Shown here one piece after another: positions 14,154 to 25,988 of a DNA stretch of 64,000 bases. A program made the position numbers and the translations under genes. This DNA is from Stachybotrys elegans (taxonomy: Eukaryota > Ascomycota > Sordariomycetes > Hypocreales > Stachybotryaceae): positions 62,001-126,000 of the forward strand of contig JAGPNK010000025.1 in the NCBI GenBank assembly GCA_020746835.1, given 5' to 3'. Each line of letters starts with the position of its first letter. Within the stretch, counting starts at the first letter, position 1. Under the pieces are notes generated by a model, which did no database searches, was not told the origin of the DNA, and saw only the letters and a program-made list of their open reading frames with translations.

Positions 14154-16194
14154 TTTTTCTTATTATTATTTATTATTTATTATATAGTTATAATTACTTA
14201 TTATTCTTTTATAAAGTTATTTTATTTAATTTTTAATATTAATAGTTACTTTATTTATTTTCTAAAATATACTATATAGACTTTCTTTTATTTCTTTTTT
14301 TACTTAGTTTTTTATTTAGTAAATTTATATTATTACTTTCTTTATTATTTTCTAATTGCCTTAGGTTTATTTATTCTATACTAGTTTCTATATATATTCT
14401 ATTTAGTATATATAATTTTTTTTAGTTTTTTTTTATTTATATTATTTTTATTAACTTTAAACTTTAAATACTATATAACTTTATATTTTTTTTATTAATT
14501 ATTTAATTATTAGTATTTTAATATAATTTTTAACTTTAATAATTACTTTAGTAAAATTATATATATAGTTCTATAAGTTTTTATAATAAAGAGTAAATAT
14601 ATATTAAATTATTCTTATATTATATATATACTAATAGTAATTATTATTATTTAAAAATATAACTTTATTTTTTTAATAAAGATATTTTATTTATTCTTTA
14701 AAATTAAAGTTATCTTTCTATATATTATTATAAATATTTTAGTATATAAATAAAAGAATATTATAATAAATATTATATAGTTTTTTTTTAATACTATTAT
14801 ATCTTTATATAATATATATTCTATTATAAATAGAATTTATTATTCTTTTTATTTTTATATACTTAATATTAATTATTATAATATATAGTTTAATATATTA
14901 CTTTATATAAAGTTACTTTTATTATTATTATAATTATTCTAATTCTAGTTTATTTCTTTATATTAGTAATAGTAATTTATTTTTTCTTTAGTATTTTAAA
15001 ATATACTTTTTTATTTATTTTAAAGCTTTAATATTTATATATAAAATATTTCTTTTACTATAGTTATAATATTTAATATTTTTTTTATTATATTTCTTTT
15101 TTTTATATTATTAATCTCTATAAATTCTATATATATCTTTTATAAAATAATATTATATTTTTATTTTTAATTTATTATTTATTAAAAATATATAAATATA
15201 GTTTAGTATTTTTTTTCTAGCTTTTTTTAATAGAGTTATTTATTAATATAAATTACTATAATAGTATATTTTAATACTATATTAAATAATTTATTTATTT
15301 TTATAAATTTATTTTTAATTTTATTTTTTAATTTAATATAAATAAAATTAATAATAATTTTTTTATTTTATTTTAAAATAACTTTTAACTATTATACTTT
15401 TTTAATATAAAAATAATAAATTTAATTTATTATAAATTTTATAGTTTTATTATTATTTATTATTATTTATTATTTTTTATTAATAATACTAAATATATTT
15501 TATATTTATTTTTTAAAATTTTTAAAGTTTTTATAAATTTATTTAGTTTTATAATTCTATTTATTATTATTATTTTATTTTTATTAAAAAACTTTTATTA
15601 TTTTTTAAAAATTAATATAAATATTTTTTTAGTATTTTTTTTTAAATTATATAATAATAAAATTAATTTTAATTATTTTTTTTTTTAAATATTTTTAAAA
15701 AGTAAATAAATTAAATTTTAAACTATATAAAAAAGTTTTTAATTTTTAAAAGATTTTTATTAAATTTATTAAATTTATTAATTTTAAAAATATATTTTTT
15801 TTTATATATTTTTTAATTTTTTATTTATATTTAGTATTAATAATTATTTAAATAATAATATTTATAATATTAATAGTAATATTATAAATATTAATATATT
15901 TTAATAAAATATTATTTTATTATTATAAAGTATTATTTTATTTATTAAGTATATTAATTATATTTTATATAGTTATAATATTATTTAAGTATTTTTAAAT
16001 TAATTTTTTATTATTATTTATAGTATTAAAATAGTTTTTAAATATTTAAAACTTAATTTAAATTTTTATATTATTAAAAAATATATTAATTATTATAGTA
16101 TTTTTATTAATTTAAAGTATTATATAGTATTTTTAAAATATTATATAAATAGTATATAAAAACTATTTAAATAAAAATTATTAATATATAATAA

Positions 16195-16540
16195 TTTAAT
16201 TTATTTTAGTTTAAAGTAAATAAAAATAAATTAATAATTAAAGTTTTAAAAAGCTAAATTAAATTTATATTATAGTATTAATTATAGTATTATATTTAAT
16301 AATATACTATTTATTAAAAATAAAAATATAATTAAATTATATTAATAGTTAGTAAGTACTTTAAAAGAATTTATAATACTTACTTTTATATATTTATATA
16401 GTTTAATATATTAATAGTAATTAATTATTATTAATTATATTCTATTAATATATATAAAGTTAATATTTATTAACTATAGTTAATTATATACTATTAATTT
16501 ATATATTATATAATTAATAGTTTTATAACTCTCTTTATTA
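16195..16540 (-). repeat. Repeat family B, heavily mutated copy
   Basis: Reverse complement of 9,528-9,880. Nearly every C of that copy is replaced by T in this one where the two align, for example AACCTAACTTAGTCC against AATTTAATTTAGCTT. Because the two copies are inverted, they cannot be the two LTRs of one intact retrotransposon. Confidence 0.55.
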
Positions 16541-16569
16541 AATTATATTATAATACTATAGTTTTTTAT

Positions 16570-17612
16570 AATTTAACTTTTTTATATAATTATAATTTCT
16601 TTATAATTATATAGCTTCTATATATAACTATAGCTTTTAATATATTATTTCTCTTTATAATAGTATTAGTATTTTAATTAAATACTATAGTAAGTACTAA
16701 TAGCTATATAATTATATTATAAAGGTATTAAATATATAATTTTATAAAAAAGTAATAAAAGTAATTAATTTAATAAGTAAAGTAAAAAATTAATTAAAAA
16801 CCTATATTAAAAAACTAAATTAAATTAAAAAGAGTTTTTTTTAAAGTAATTTTAATTATTTCTAGCTTTTTAAATTAGCTATATATTTCTATAACTTTAT
16901 AGTTATTTCTCTTTTATTAATTTAATTTAACTATTAAAGGGTTTATTATTAATAAGTTATTTTTTTATTTTTTTATTCTATTACTTTTTATATAACTTTA
17001 AAGCTTTAAAAAAAAAAATAGTAAAAGTTATTTTATTTTTAAACTATTAATAATACTATTATTAAAAGACTTTTTAAAGTAATTTACTTTATAAATAACT
17101 TTACTAATAATAATAATAATAATAACTAAAGCTATTATAATTATTAAAATAACTATATTATTATAAATTCTTATATAGTTATAATTATAAACTTTTTTAA
17201 TATAACCTTATAGTTATAGTTAGTTAAAGCTTTTTATTAATATTATAATACTTTTTATTTAAGTATAAATTATAATAAAGCTTTTATAATATTAATAACT
17301 TTATTTAATAAATTAATTAAAGCTTTTTAATTAAATATTAATAATTTTATATAATTATAACTCTATTATAATCTTTTATATATATATTTTAATATTTTAT
17401 TATATTATATATTTATATATATATAGTTATAATATTATAGCTATTTATAGTTTAATTATTTAATTAATTAATTATTTTATATAAATAGTTTAATAATAAT
17501 TTATTATTATTTTTCTTTACTATTTATAATTATATTAATTACTAAAGTATTAAATATTATTTTTATTATTTATTTATTTTTTACTATTTATATTTTATAT
17601 TATATATTTTTT
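16570..17612 (-). repeat. Repeat family A, heavily mutated copy, minus orientation
   Basis: Follows the order of the copy at 5,690-6,925 (for example TATAACTATAGCTTTTAATA near 16,625, and the terminus TATTTTATATTATATA at about 17,590), with many more C-to-T and G-to-A type differences. It forms a second inverted pair with 12,074-13,265. Confidence 0.55.
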
Positions 17613-19715
17613 TATTATAAAATAATTTTAAAATAAAATTAATATTTATAAAATTAAAAATTTTAATTTTAATTATTTAAAAATATTTTTTTAATAATAT
17701 TAAAATTAAATTAAATTAAAATATAGTTTTATTAATATTAAAATTAATTTTAATTTTTAATTAAATTATTAAATAATAAATTATTAAATAATTTATTAAA
17801 TAATTTATTAAATAGTTTTTTTTTTTAAAAAACTTTATTAATAAAAATATTAAAAAAAATTTAATTAATTATAAATTTTTAAATAAACTATTTTATAAAA
17901 TAATTAAAATATTATTAAAAAGTATTTTAATTAAATTATTATTATTAAATTTAATTTAAATTATAATTATAAATTTAATAAATTAATTATTTTTAATATA
18001 TATTATATTTTTTTAAATAATTATTTTTTATTTTTAAATTTTTTAAAAATTTTTAAAATTTTAAATATTAAAATTATAAAAATTTATAATATAAATTATA
18101 AATTATATTATAATATTATTATTATAAAAAAAATAATAAAAATATAAAAAAACTATAGTTTTAAAAATATTTTTAAATATAATTTATATTTAATAATAAA
18201 TAAAAAAATAATTTAAATTAAAATTTTTAAAAAATTTAATTTTAAAAAATACTTTATTAATTAATTTAAAAATTAATTAAATTATATAAAAAATAATATT
18301 TTAATAATATTTATAATTATAATTTATAAAAATAATATTTTAATAATATTTATAATTATAATTTATAAAAATATTAAAACTATTATATAAATTAAAAAAT
18401 AATTTAATTTATTATAATTATATAATTACTTTATTAAATAAAAATTTAATTTTAAATTTATTTTTTAATTAATTTTTTTATTTATAATTATTTATTATAA
18501 TAATAAAATAAATATTATAAATATTAATAATTATTTATAATTAAATATATATTTTATATATTATTAATATTAAAATTTAAATTAAATTTTAATTTAGTTT
18601 TTTTAATAATAGCTTTTATAAATAGTTTTATTTTATAAAAAATAAAATAATTAGTTTAAATATTTTATAAATTATAAAATTATTAATAATAAATTTTATT
18701 AATAATATTTTTAAAATATATAATAAATTAAACTTTTTAAAATAAAAATATTATTTTAAAAATACTTTTAACTATTTAAATAATATATTATTAATTATAA
18801 AAAGAAAAAAAAACTATTTTATTTATTAAACTATTTAAATTAAAATTAAATTATAAAGCTTTTAATATTTTTATTAATATTTTAAAAAATAAAGCTTTTT
18901 ATAAATATTAAATATAAATAATATTAATAATTAAATTACTTTATAATTAAAACTTAAATATAAAAAAAATGTAAATATTTAATAAAGTTATAAAATATTT
19001 AATATAACTCTTTATAATATAAAAGAAATATTAATACTTTTATTATAAATAAAAAATACTATAAAATATAAATTACTAGATTTTTTAATATTTTAATTAA
19101 ATTAAATTTATATTTATTATATTTTTAATAGTTTTAAATTACTTAGAAAATATAATATAACTTTATATATTTAATAAAAATACTAAAACTTTTATTATAA
19201 TTTAATTTCTTAAAAATTAAAGTTATAAATTTTTATTTTTATTTTTTTATTAGTTAAAATCTCTATTTATAACTAGTTTATTACTTTATTATATTTAAAA
19301 AAATAATTAATTAATTAATTAGTTTATTATTATACTTTTAGTAAAGTAAACTAATTAATTTTATAAATCCCCTACTATAATACTTTAAATAGACTCTAAT
19401 GTCTTTTATATTTAATAATATAGACTCTTTTTTCTCATTATAGTAATCTCTATCCTAGTGTATATAAGAATTATTTAAGAATCCAGGCAATATCCCCCCT
19501 CACTGCTTGTACCCGCATTTATAAGTGGCCTTAGTCATCGGGTTAAACCTCTCGCTCGTGGTGTTTGAGGCGATGCCCATCTCGAAATTACCGCTGCCGT
19601 TGGCGCTGCTCCCGCCTCGGCTGGGCAGTCAGGAGGACTTGCGGGTGCGGTGGATGACCGTCCTGGAGGGCTTCTTAGGCCGCTGCAACTGTGCCCGGCG
19701 GGAGTGGTAGAGCGG

Positions 19716-20992
19716 TCAGGCCCGGCGGAAGCAGCCCAGTGTTGGGTTAATCTTTTCAACTCCTGCCTGCTGTGGGTCCTGTTGTCGCTGCTGCTGCTGC
19801 TGGGGGCCCAAGAGGTCTTGGTAGCCATCGGTGAAGGTGGTGGAGACATGGCAGGGGCAGAAGCAAGTGTTGCCGCGGCTGGAGGCCTTAACGATCTTGC
19901 CGATGAGGTCGGCCATTGTCATCTCTATGTGGAGCTTGACAAGGTAGGCTAGGGCGTGGAAGCTAAGGTATCTAGATTTGGTTGTTCCGGTGAGTCGAAT
20001 TGAACACGTAACGGAGGGAGGGGATGACTACAGGAAGGTATTGCTGAGGGACATATAACCAATGAGGAGAACCTGGCTACGTATGAGCTACCTGTCATGC
20101 CAGCGTAGGTTCGTTTTATATGTCTACTCACGTCCATGGTCATGGATATGCAGATCATAACCAGGTTGAAGCGGTACAGTCGGACGTACTTTTTGAGGCC
20201 GTAAGAGATGAGGGAGGAGCGCACCAGGTAGACAAAATAGGCATTAAGCCCGAGATCGATGACCGCGAGGATGGCCTTCTCGGCGCGGTCCCAGACGTCG
20301 TTAATACGGATGTACTCCTGGCTGCGCTGCAGGCGGGCGGGGATCCAGATGCAGGCGACGGAGATATTGATGAGGAGGACGGCGATAAAGACGCCCCACT
20401 TGACGCGGCGCACAAGGGCCATGTTGTCGGTGATGAGGGTGATGCGGGTGAGGATGATTTGCATGATGCAGTGGACCTGGAAGCACCACAGCAGGACTGG
20501 GCTCGACGTTAGATGGCGGTTGCTCGTTGCTAGGCGATCTTGGGATCGAAGACTTGCTCATGCCTGTGAAATACCATAGGCTAATACGGAGATTCTCGAG
20601 TTAGCCCAGTATACCGAGGGATAGGTAGGGTCTCTCACCTTGGTGGTATGTCCTGGCACATGAAGCCCCAGCTGAGGCCGCCGCCGATGGAGTTCGCAGC
20701 CAGCTCAAGCCAGATGTAGACCATGTAGTCGGTGACGCGGCGAGCGCGGCGCCAGTGTGCGAGGGTCTGGTCGCCGGCGCGGAGGAGCCCAAATATGCTG
20801 AGGCCGAGGGAGACGCCCCAGGTGACACTAGCGACGACAAGCTCCTCGCACGTCGGGACGTTGGGAACGAACCAGGGCGGGATCAGCGTCCCCGGCATCG
20901 CATCTGGGGAGGCTGCGGTGTGGAATATAGGGAGGGGCTAAGTTGTCGTTAACAACGATGGTGAGGGTCGAATCACCCTGGTCTGCACGCAT
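19716..20992 (-). CDS. Fungal multi-pass integral membrane protein, N-terminus possibly frameshifted
   Basis: Three exons are readable on the minus strand. Exon 1 (20,639-20,898) starts MPGTLIPPWF and holds two hydrophobic segments. A 137-nt intron (donor GTGAGA at 20,638, acceptor GAG at 20,502) leads to exon 2 (20,132-20,501), with segments around VFIAVLLINISVACIW and AILAVIDLGLNAYFVYL. The last exon, read from about 20,020 or from nearer 19,975, contains HALAYLVKLHIEMTMADLIG and ends in a polyglutamine-rich tail at 19,716. The form resembles fungal seven-helix integral membrane proteins of unknown ligand, but I name no family. An upstream ATG at 20,992 opens a plausible N-terminus (MRADQGDSTL) that is one base out of frame with exon 1, so either a further intron or a frameshift is present. 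The exact third acceptor is uncertain (candidate TGTAG near 20,026). The gene sits about 280 bp from the AT block. Confidence 0.6.
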
Positions 20993-22728
20993 CTCAGGAG
21001 GAGACAGGTATTCGCGAAAGCCCTGGACGACGTTGCTAGAGAACCACGTAATCCTTTAGAAAGGTGTAGCAGAATCCCTCAGGTTTATACTCCTCCCCAC
21101 TCCCCCCCCCTTCTGTATCAGCCTAGGCAGATAGTCCGGGGGGCAACAAGGAGTAGCTAGCTCCCCATACCCAGAAGTTTAGCATAGCTCACTGGCACTT
21201 AAGGGCTAGCAAAGCTTAATCTCTAGGTCAAGAGGTTGATTCTGGCATTCCCGAGGTCGCTCAATGCGTCCGAATTTGTTCCCGGACTGCCCCAACTGCC
21301 TACTGCGCAGGCCACTACATCGCTTGGTCCGTAGAAGTGAGAAGTGTCATTAGGTGCTTGCCAGAACCTTGGCGCCCCTTGACCGAATGGTGTGGAGAGC
21401 CCACTAGTCATGGCACACGGGGAGGGCTCCACTAAGTGCTTAGTTTACTACTGATGTACCTTAAGAAACAAAAGAGACAAATATATAGTTCTTTTAAATA
21501 AGAAAGCAATTTATTAAGATTAAACTATAAGAAGAGTTAGTATAAGAAGTTTAATTGTAGTCTATATATGTAAATTGATAGTTATATTAAAAGCTAAAGA
21601 TTTCCATAGAGGAATTTCTTTCTAAGTCCTTTATATGGCCGTAGTATATAATGTGATTTTTATTATTATTTATACATTAGTAGGCAATAAAAAGCCTTGC
21701 CATGATTTTATACTATTATAAATTATATACTATTACATTACTGAGTATATAGCCATTCCTATAATTGTCTTATAGTCTTCTAGCTAAGTACTTTAAGCTA
21801 AGCCTTTATATCTGCCATCTCAGCGGGGATCCTATTGCCAATTATGTCTCTTTTACATGCCTTGGATATTAATATAATCCCATTAAGAGATGGACAATAC
21901 AATAACTGTATATAGAGGCTATATGGATTGCATTAGCTCGGTACTATCTCGCTATTAATCCTTGTTATTCTTGTACTGCGTAGCTCTAGCGCCACCTGAT
22001 CCAGCGTTCTTCCCTGTACTTTGTAGTCTGTGTATTCAGCACGAGTCACAAAGGTACTGGAGATTTGACAAGGACATGGCGGTTAGTGATGTCAACGATG
22101 ATTGGAAGCAAGTGCGGCGTGTGGCCAGAAACACCCACTCTCTGAATAAAATTTCCTGAGATGTCTATGAAGGACTGTGTAAGAACTATTTTATCCGAGC
22201 ATAAAGGAGTTGAGATATCTAATGGTACGTAGCGCATGCAGCCATTTAAACGTTTCATTAACATGACTGTGCCACCGAAGCCATTCGAGCTCTCAATCCG
22301 TCAGCCGTCTAGAACAAGTAAACCAATATGAAGAGATCCAACGGCTCGGTTAGGCGATTCGGCTTTGTCGTTTCTGGCTGTTTGCTGACATTTCTTCAAT
22401 ATTTCCTAAAGATGCTTTCTTTCCTAGAGATAAAGCAGGTAAGAGTCAAGTCAACAGCGCATACAAAGCCACCTACGACTGGAGTATTAGGGCAAGGCAG
22501 GTTGCAGAAAACCCCCTAATGAAAAATCTCACCAATAAGAACACATCAGAAAGCCCACAGGCTCTCGCTCCGTCGTGTATGGCTCTTCAAACCAGAGATA
22601 TTGGAGAAGTCTATGCTTTACCGTTCTATTGGTTGTTTAGGCAGGCTCATATAATCTACCGGCGCCTGCAGCCGATCCACTCCCACATAGGAGTCCCGAT
22701 GGACTCTAGGAGACGTTAATGCAGATAT
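20993..22728. other. Intergenic, no gene supported
   Basis: Contains a pyrimidine-rich tract near 21,090-21,115 and an A/T-rich stretch at 21,470-21,960. Short open frames (for example 21,223-21,432 minus, 22,519-22,719 plus) show no motif. Confidence 0.5.
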
Positions 22729-24105
22729 TTGAAATCACGGTACGGTCGCCGGGCTGGCTGGCCTATCTACATCGACTCTCTCGAGGGTGAAGGCTTCCTC
22801 CCATCCTCAATGTTTGCATTCTTGGAGTCGCAGATACTAACGACCGAGCTCAACAAGACCGCCGGGTGTTGTTCGGGCATGGGTCGAGTCCATGGTGCCG
22901 AAGCTGGCCTAAGACATATTGCTCAAAGCGCAGGGCGTCTTCTTGTGGGTCAAGCTTATGTTCGAGGAGTTATTCGCGAGCTGTCTGTAACAGGTCAAGG
23001 TGAAATAGTGTCTAGAGACCATTGCATCCTGCAGGTGAGTCAGATTCTTCGTCGTGAGCCCACGCAGTCTGAGGACTTCCGCCGGCATCGCGGTACACAA
23101 CGGCACCTTCGAGGCCAGCCTCGTCAGAACACACACCGACGAACAGTATCTACACACATCGAGGCCAGTCTGCTAACTGCAGGCCCCCTGACTCTATACG
23201 CTTTCCCTGCCACTGCTATAGGCCCGTATTGTTCTCTGACTTCAGCCAATAGGTAATATTATCTAACGATCCCTTTATTATTTGACTTTATTCTTGCTAC
23301 AGGTAGCAATATTTAAATTTACTATTGTTATTTGTTCCTGACTACACATACCTACTCCATCATGCATCCTGCAGATTGCTCGGTCGCAGAAGGCCCCTCT
23401 CCATCGAGGAGTTGATGGACATCATGGCAGTTTCATCGCTAGTCTCTTCTTGAATTCAGAGCCGGAAGCCAAGGCCCGGCCGAACACACAAGTAGATTGA
23501 GATTCAGGTTATAACCCCCAAGTTTGAAGTTCAAGGTCCGTTATCTGACCACCAAGTCAATTCACTGTCAAGGACTTCCTCCGGAACAAACTGCCCGAGA
23601 GCTCCAGGGGCTGGATCGTAGCCAGCCTGGAAACTAGCGGTCAGGAGCTGAATTTCAAGTGTTGCCTTCATTACCTTCACAGCCAACCTGGCTCGGTAGA
23701 CTTGGAAGCCTAGATGTTACGCGGATAACGCGGAAACGATTGCAAAGAGTTCTAGGTCTGAATTCGTTTCTCCTTTATTCACTTGGATCACGCATGCCGA
23801 CAAGTCTTGCGAACAAGTCCTAAGAGTATGGAACAGCATCTTAGGCAACCTGCATTCAAGTCTTGAATGTCAGCTCATGACAATAGCCTATTCTCGTGTG
23901 TACGAGAACGTGTCTACCACTTCCAGTTTGATGCCTTGCTGCGTATCAAAATTTTGTGAGTCTTCAAGGCTCTGCTCTTCAATGCGAGTTTCACTGCTGG
24001 CGCGCAGGGAGTGATCTGAGTAGCCTCCTCATGTCGATTGCCGCTGGTCTAGATGTGAGCATTCAGTGACAGATTTCGGGTAGTCCTAGAACTGGTGACC
24101 AACCA
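22729..24105 (+). pseudogene. Decayed NACHT/ankyrin-type (NLR-like) gene fragment
   Basis: A 175-codon frame (22,729-23,256) is followed, in other frames and broken by stops, by segments typical of the region after the NACHT domain of fungal NLR-like proteins. Near 23,375-23,430 it reads RRPLSIEELMDIMAVSS. Near 23,560-23,640 it reads FTVKDFLRNKLPESSRG when an intervening stop and a shift are ignored. Such proteins are cytosolic nonself-recognition ATPases or GTPases in which this helical region links the NTPase to ankyrin or WD repeats. No P-loop is visible here, so the fragment is partial. From about 23,330 the segment is duplicated at 52,260-53,035. Assignment rests on local motif resemblance only. 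Confidence 0.45.
23330..24105 (+). repeat. Duplicated segment, copy 1 of 2
   Basis: About 750 nt collinear with 52,260-53,035. Shared landmarks are CGGTCGCAGAAGGCCCCTCT, GGAACAGCATC, TATTCTCGTGTGTACGAGA and TTGCCGCTGGTCTAGATGT, separated by similar distances. This copy is richer in C and G, so it is the less mutated of the two. Confidence 0.7.
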
Positions 24106-25286
24106 GTTTTGGGGTTATTGACTGTAGCGTTAAGTATGGGACATGGATTCCAGATTGCTAGGCCTCTACTAGCCAGTCAACACAATAAAGTAACGTACAT
24201 TTGCTCTACGCAGCGTTCATATGTTGGTTGGAGGATTTGGAGAATAAAGCCATCCTTCCTGTCCGGAGGTATGTGATCAAACTAACGACGGTGGCAAAAC
24301 GTCGGCACAATGACGCAGAGGCTCTGACGGTACTACTGGACCTTGACTTGTCACCTCATATCGTCTCTTGCCATACTTCAGAGATGGGATGCAAGATAGA
24401 TGGCAGGTGTGATAATAGATTTGGCAGGGGTCAAGGCGTGGAGTTTGGCTCGACGGAGGCGGAATACGTTATGGCAAGTACTAGAATACTCCAATAAGAG
24501 CTGTCAGAGAACAGTTCAGAGCAATGTGAATTTGCCTATCATTTCTCAAGCCTACCGAACCCCATTGCCGTCCCTTTGCATCGCTACGTGGAACTATGGA
24601 ACTCGACACAAAAAGCTTTGCCAAGCGGACAACGGTATGACGCATACTCCGCGTGTCGGCGAGTCAGGTGCAGTCGGCCAAAGAATTTCAGCTCGGATCG
24701 CACCCAGAATATTGTTTTATCCACGAATCAGAATGTGCAACGTGCCGTTCGCTTCAGAGCAGTGCTTGGCTAGGCATTTTTTGCACATTTTCAGCTGGCG
24801 TCTTTCACAATATTATCCTGGATTCAGAAGGGACACGTCAGTCCAACTATTGGTAGTTTATAGCCAGAGCTTAAAATACATAGCCCATCTCGCAATTCAG
24901 ATATCTATATATGGGAACATCATCTCTTGCAGCGTGGTAAAACATAGCTCTCTGAATCTCTCAACTGCCCTCTATTACTGATCTCCGATTCTCCAGAATC
25001 CCACTGGGCAAACATCAGTATGGGTAGGGACTTTCCATCTGTTCTTTTCTTTTTACTCAATGGCGATCTAAGTCGATACATAAGTATATTCCTGTCTTTA
25101 GTGACTGTAGGCAAAGGTTAAACTTATTTGGCCATAGTCAGACCATATTCAAGGCATATTCAACGATCATTATCATGATCAGCGGTGGACAATCACCTTC
25201 TGTTGGGCCACGGCTGCACCGGATCTTTGTGACTACAGAATCCTAAACTCAGACCTATACCAGCCTTTTGCCCCCGGGATACAGCC
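24106..25286. other. No recognisable gene
   Basis: A 193-codon frame runs at 24,400-24,981 (plus), but its translation shows no motif and irregular composition, and it overlaps other open frames. I do not call it a gene. The stretch 25,140-25,286 is the promoter of the next gene. Confidence 0.4.
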
Positions 25287-25988
25287 ATGCCCTCCAATAC
25301 GGATATAAGAATCTTGGCTTCAAAATGGGAGGACTACGTCGATGAGCCAACTGTATTTGATGGGCTAGTATTCGCCAACGACAAGGGCATGGAAGACCTT
25401 ATTAGGTCGACCCCAGAGATTCAGGACATGATTGCAAGGCACAAACAGCAAGGGAAGCCTACTTTTGCTGTTGGCGACGCGGTAAGGGCTATTGCAGACC
25501 TCGACATCATGAAAGACATTGCTCTCGCAACAATCAAATCCTCCAAGCAACGTGCAGCCACAGAGCTTGTTTTCCATGCAAGACAGGATGGACTCCAGCA
25601 ACTAAAGGAGAACAACCCATATCCAGAGCTCATCAGGCTGGGGTCACTTATCGTTGATACAGTACTCTCTGATGACACGGACTGGTCTTTGGTCCAGAAC
25701 ACCAATACCAAAATGGCGTCTCTCCTCCAACAGCTGGACAAGGCAACACCTGGCATCGTTCCATATCAGGACCTTTCCTTTTACCCGCCCCCGGTTGCGA
25801 ACAGTATATCATTGAGGGATGAACAAGGGAAATTGCCTCTGCAGATTCTATGCTGGAAGACGTCCAGAGACAACTTGCAAGCCTTCCAGCACCGAGATAC
25901 AATGACAGAGAAGGACTTTCACTCTATAATAGGGGACAAGTGTATTGTTGATGAGAATGTAATTACGGGACTTTCTGAGTGGGGATAA
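25287..25988 (+). CDS. Hypothetical protein, 233 aa, intronless
   Basis: A single uninterrupted frame starts MPSNTDIRILASKWEDYVD and ends at a TAA at 25,986. The ATG at 25,287 is the first in frame, with a purine-poor but acceptable ACAGCC context. The protein is soluble: I see no signal peptide and no membrane segment. It is rich in acidic and amphipathic helical stretches, such as DAVRAIADLDIMKDIALATI. I recognise no domain or catalytic motif. Clean codon structure over 233 codons, in a region where neighbouring genes are broken, argues for a functional gene. It stands alone, with relics on both sides and more than 1 kb of gene-free DNA downstream. No function is proposed. Confidence 0.65.
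   Translation: MPSNTDIRILASKWEDYVDEPTVFDGLVFANDKGMEDLIRSTPEIQDMIARHKQQGKPTFAVGDAVRAIADLDIMKDIALATIKSSKQRAATELVFHARQDGLQQLKENNPYPELIRLGSLIVDTVLSDDTDWSLVQNTNTKMASLLQQLDKATPGIVPYQDLSFYPPPVANSISLRDEQGKLPLQILCWKTSRDNLQAFQHRDTMTEKDFHSIIGDKCIVDENVITGLSEWG

Larger units (their letters stand above)
3830..19440. repeat. 15.6-kb AT-rich block of RIP-degraded transposons
   Basis: The sequence is overwhelmingly A and T, and no open frame reaches 60 codons. CA, TG and CG dinucleotides are almost absent over long stretches, while TA is very frequent. Remaining C and G sit mostly in AGC, GCT, AGG and CCT contexts. That is the footprint of repeat-induced point mutation, which in ascomycetes changes CpA to TpA in duplicated DNA. 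Several large repeats inside it occur in both orientations (listed separately), so the block is a nest of inactivated mobile elements. Less damaged patches near 9,540-9,880 and 12,300-13,260 keep more G and C. No gene is present. Boundaries are sharp on both sides. Confidence 0.9.

Noticed and set aside
9528..16540. One complete LTR retrotransposon bounded by family B
   Set aside because: The two copies are inverted, while LTRs of a single element must be direct repeats.
3830..19440. Mitochondrial DNA insertion as source of the AT block
   Set aside because: No mitochondrial genes or tRNAs are seen; dinucleotide depletion and repeated copies fit RIP instead.
19535..20579. Plus-strand and alternative minus-strand frames across the membrane-protein gene
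   Set aside because: They are low-complexity antisense or out-of-frame readings of GC-rich coding DNA.
24400..24981. 193-codon plus-strand frame as a gene
   Set aside because: No motif, irregular composition, overlaps other open frames, and no clear promoter or splice context.
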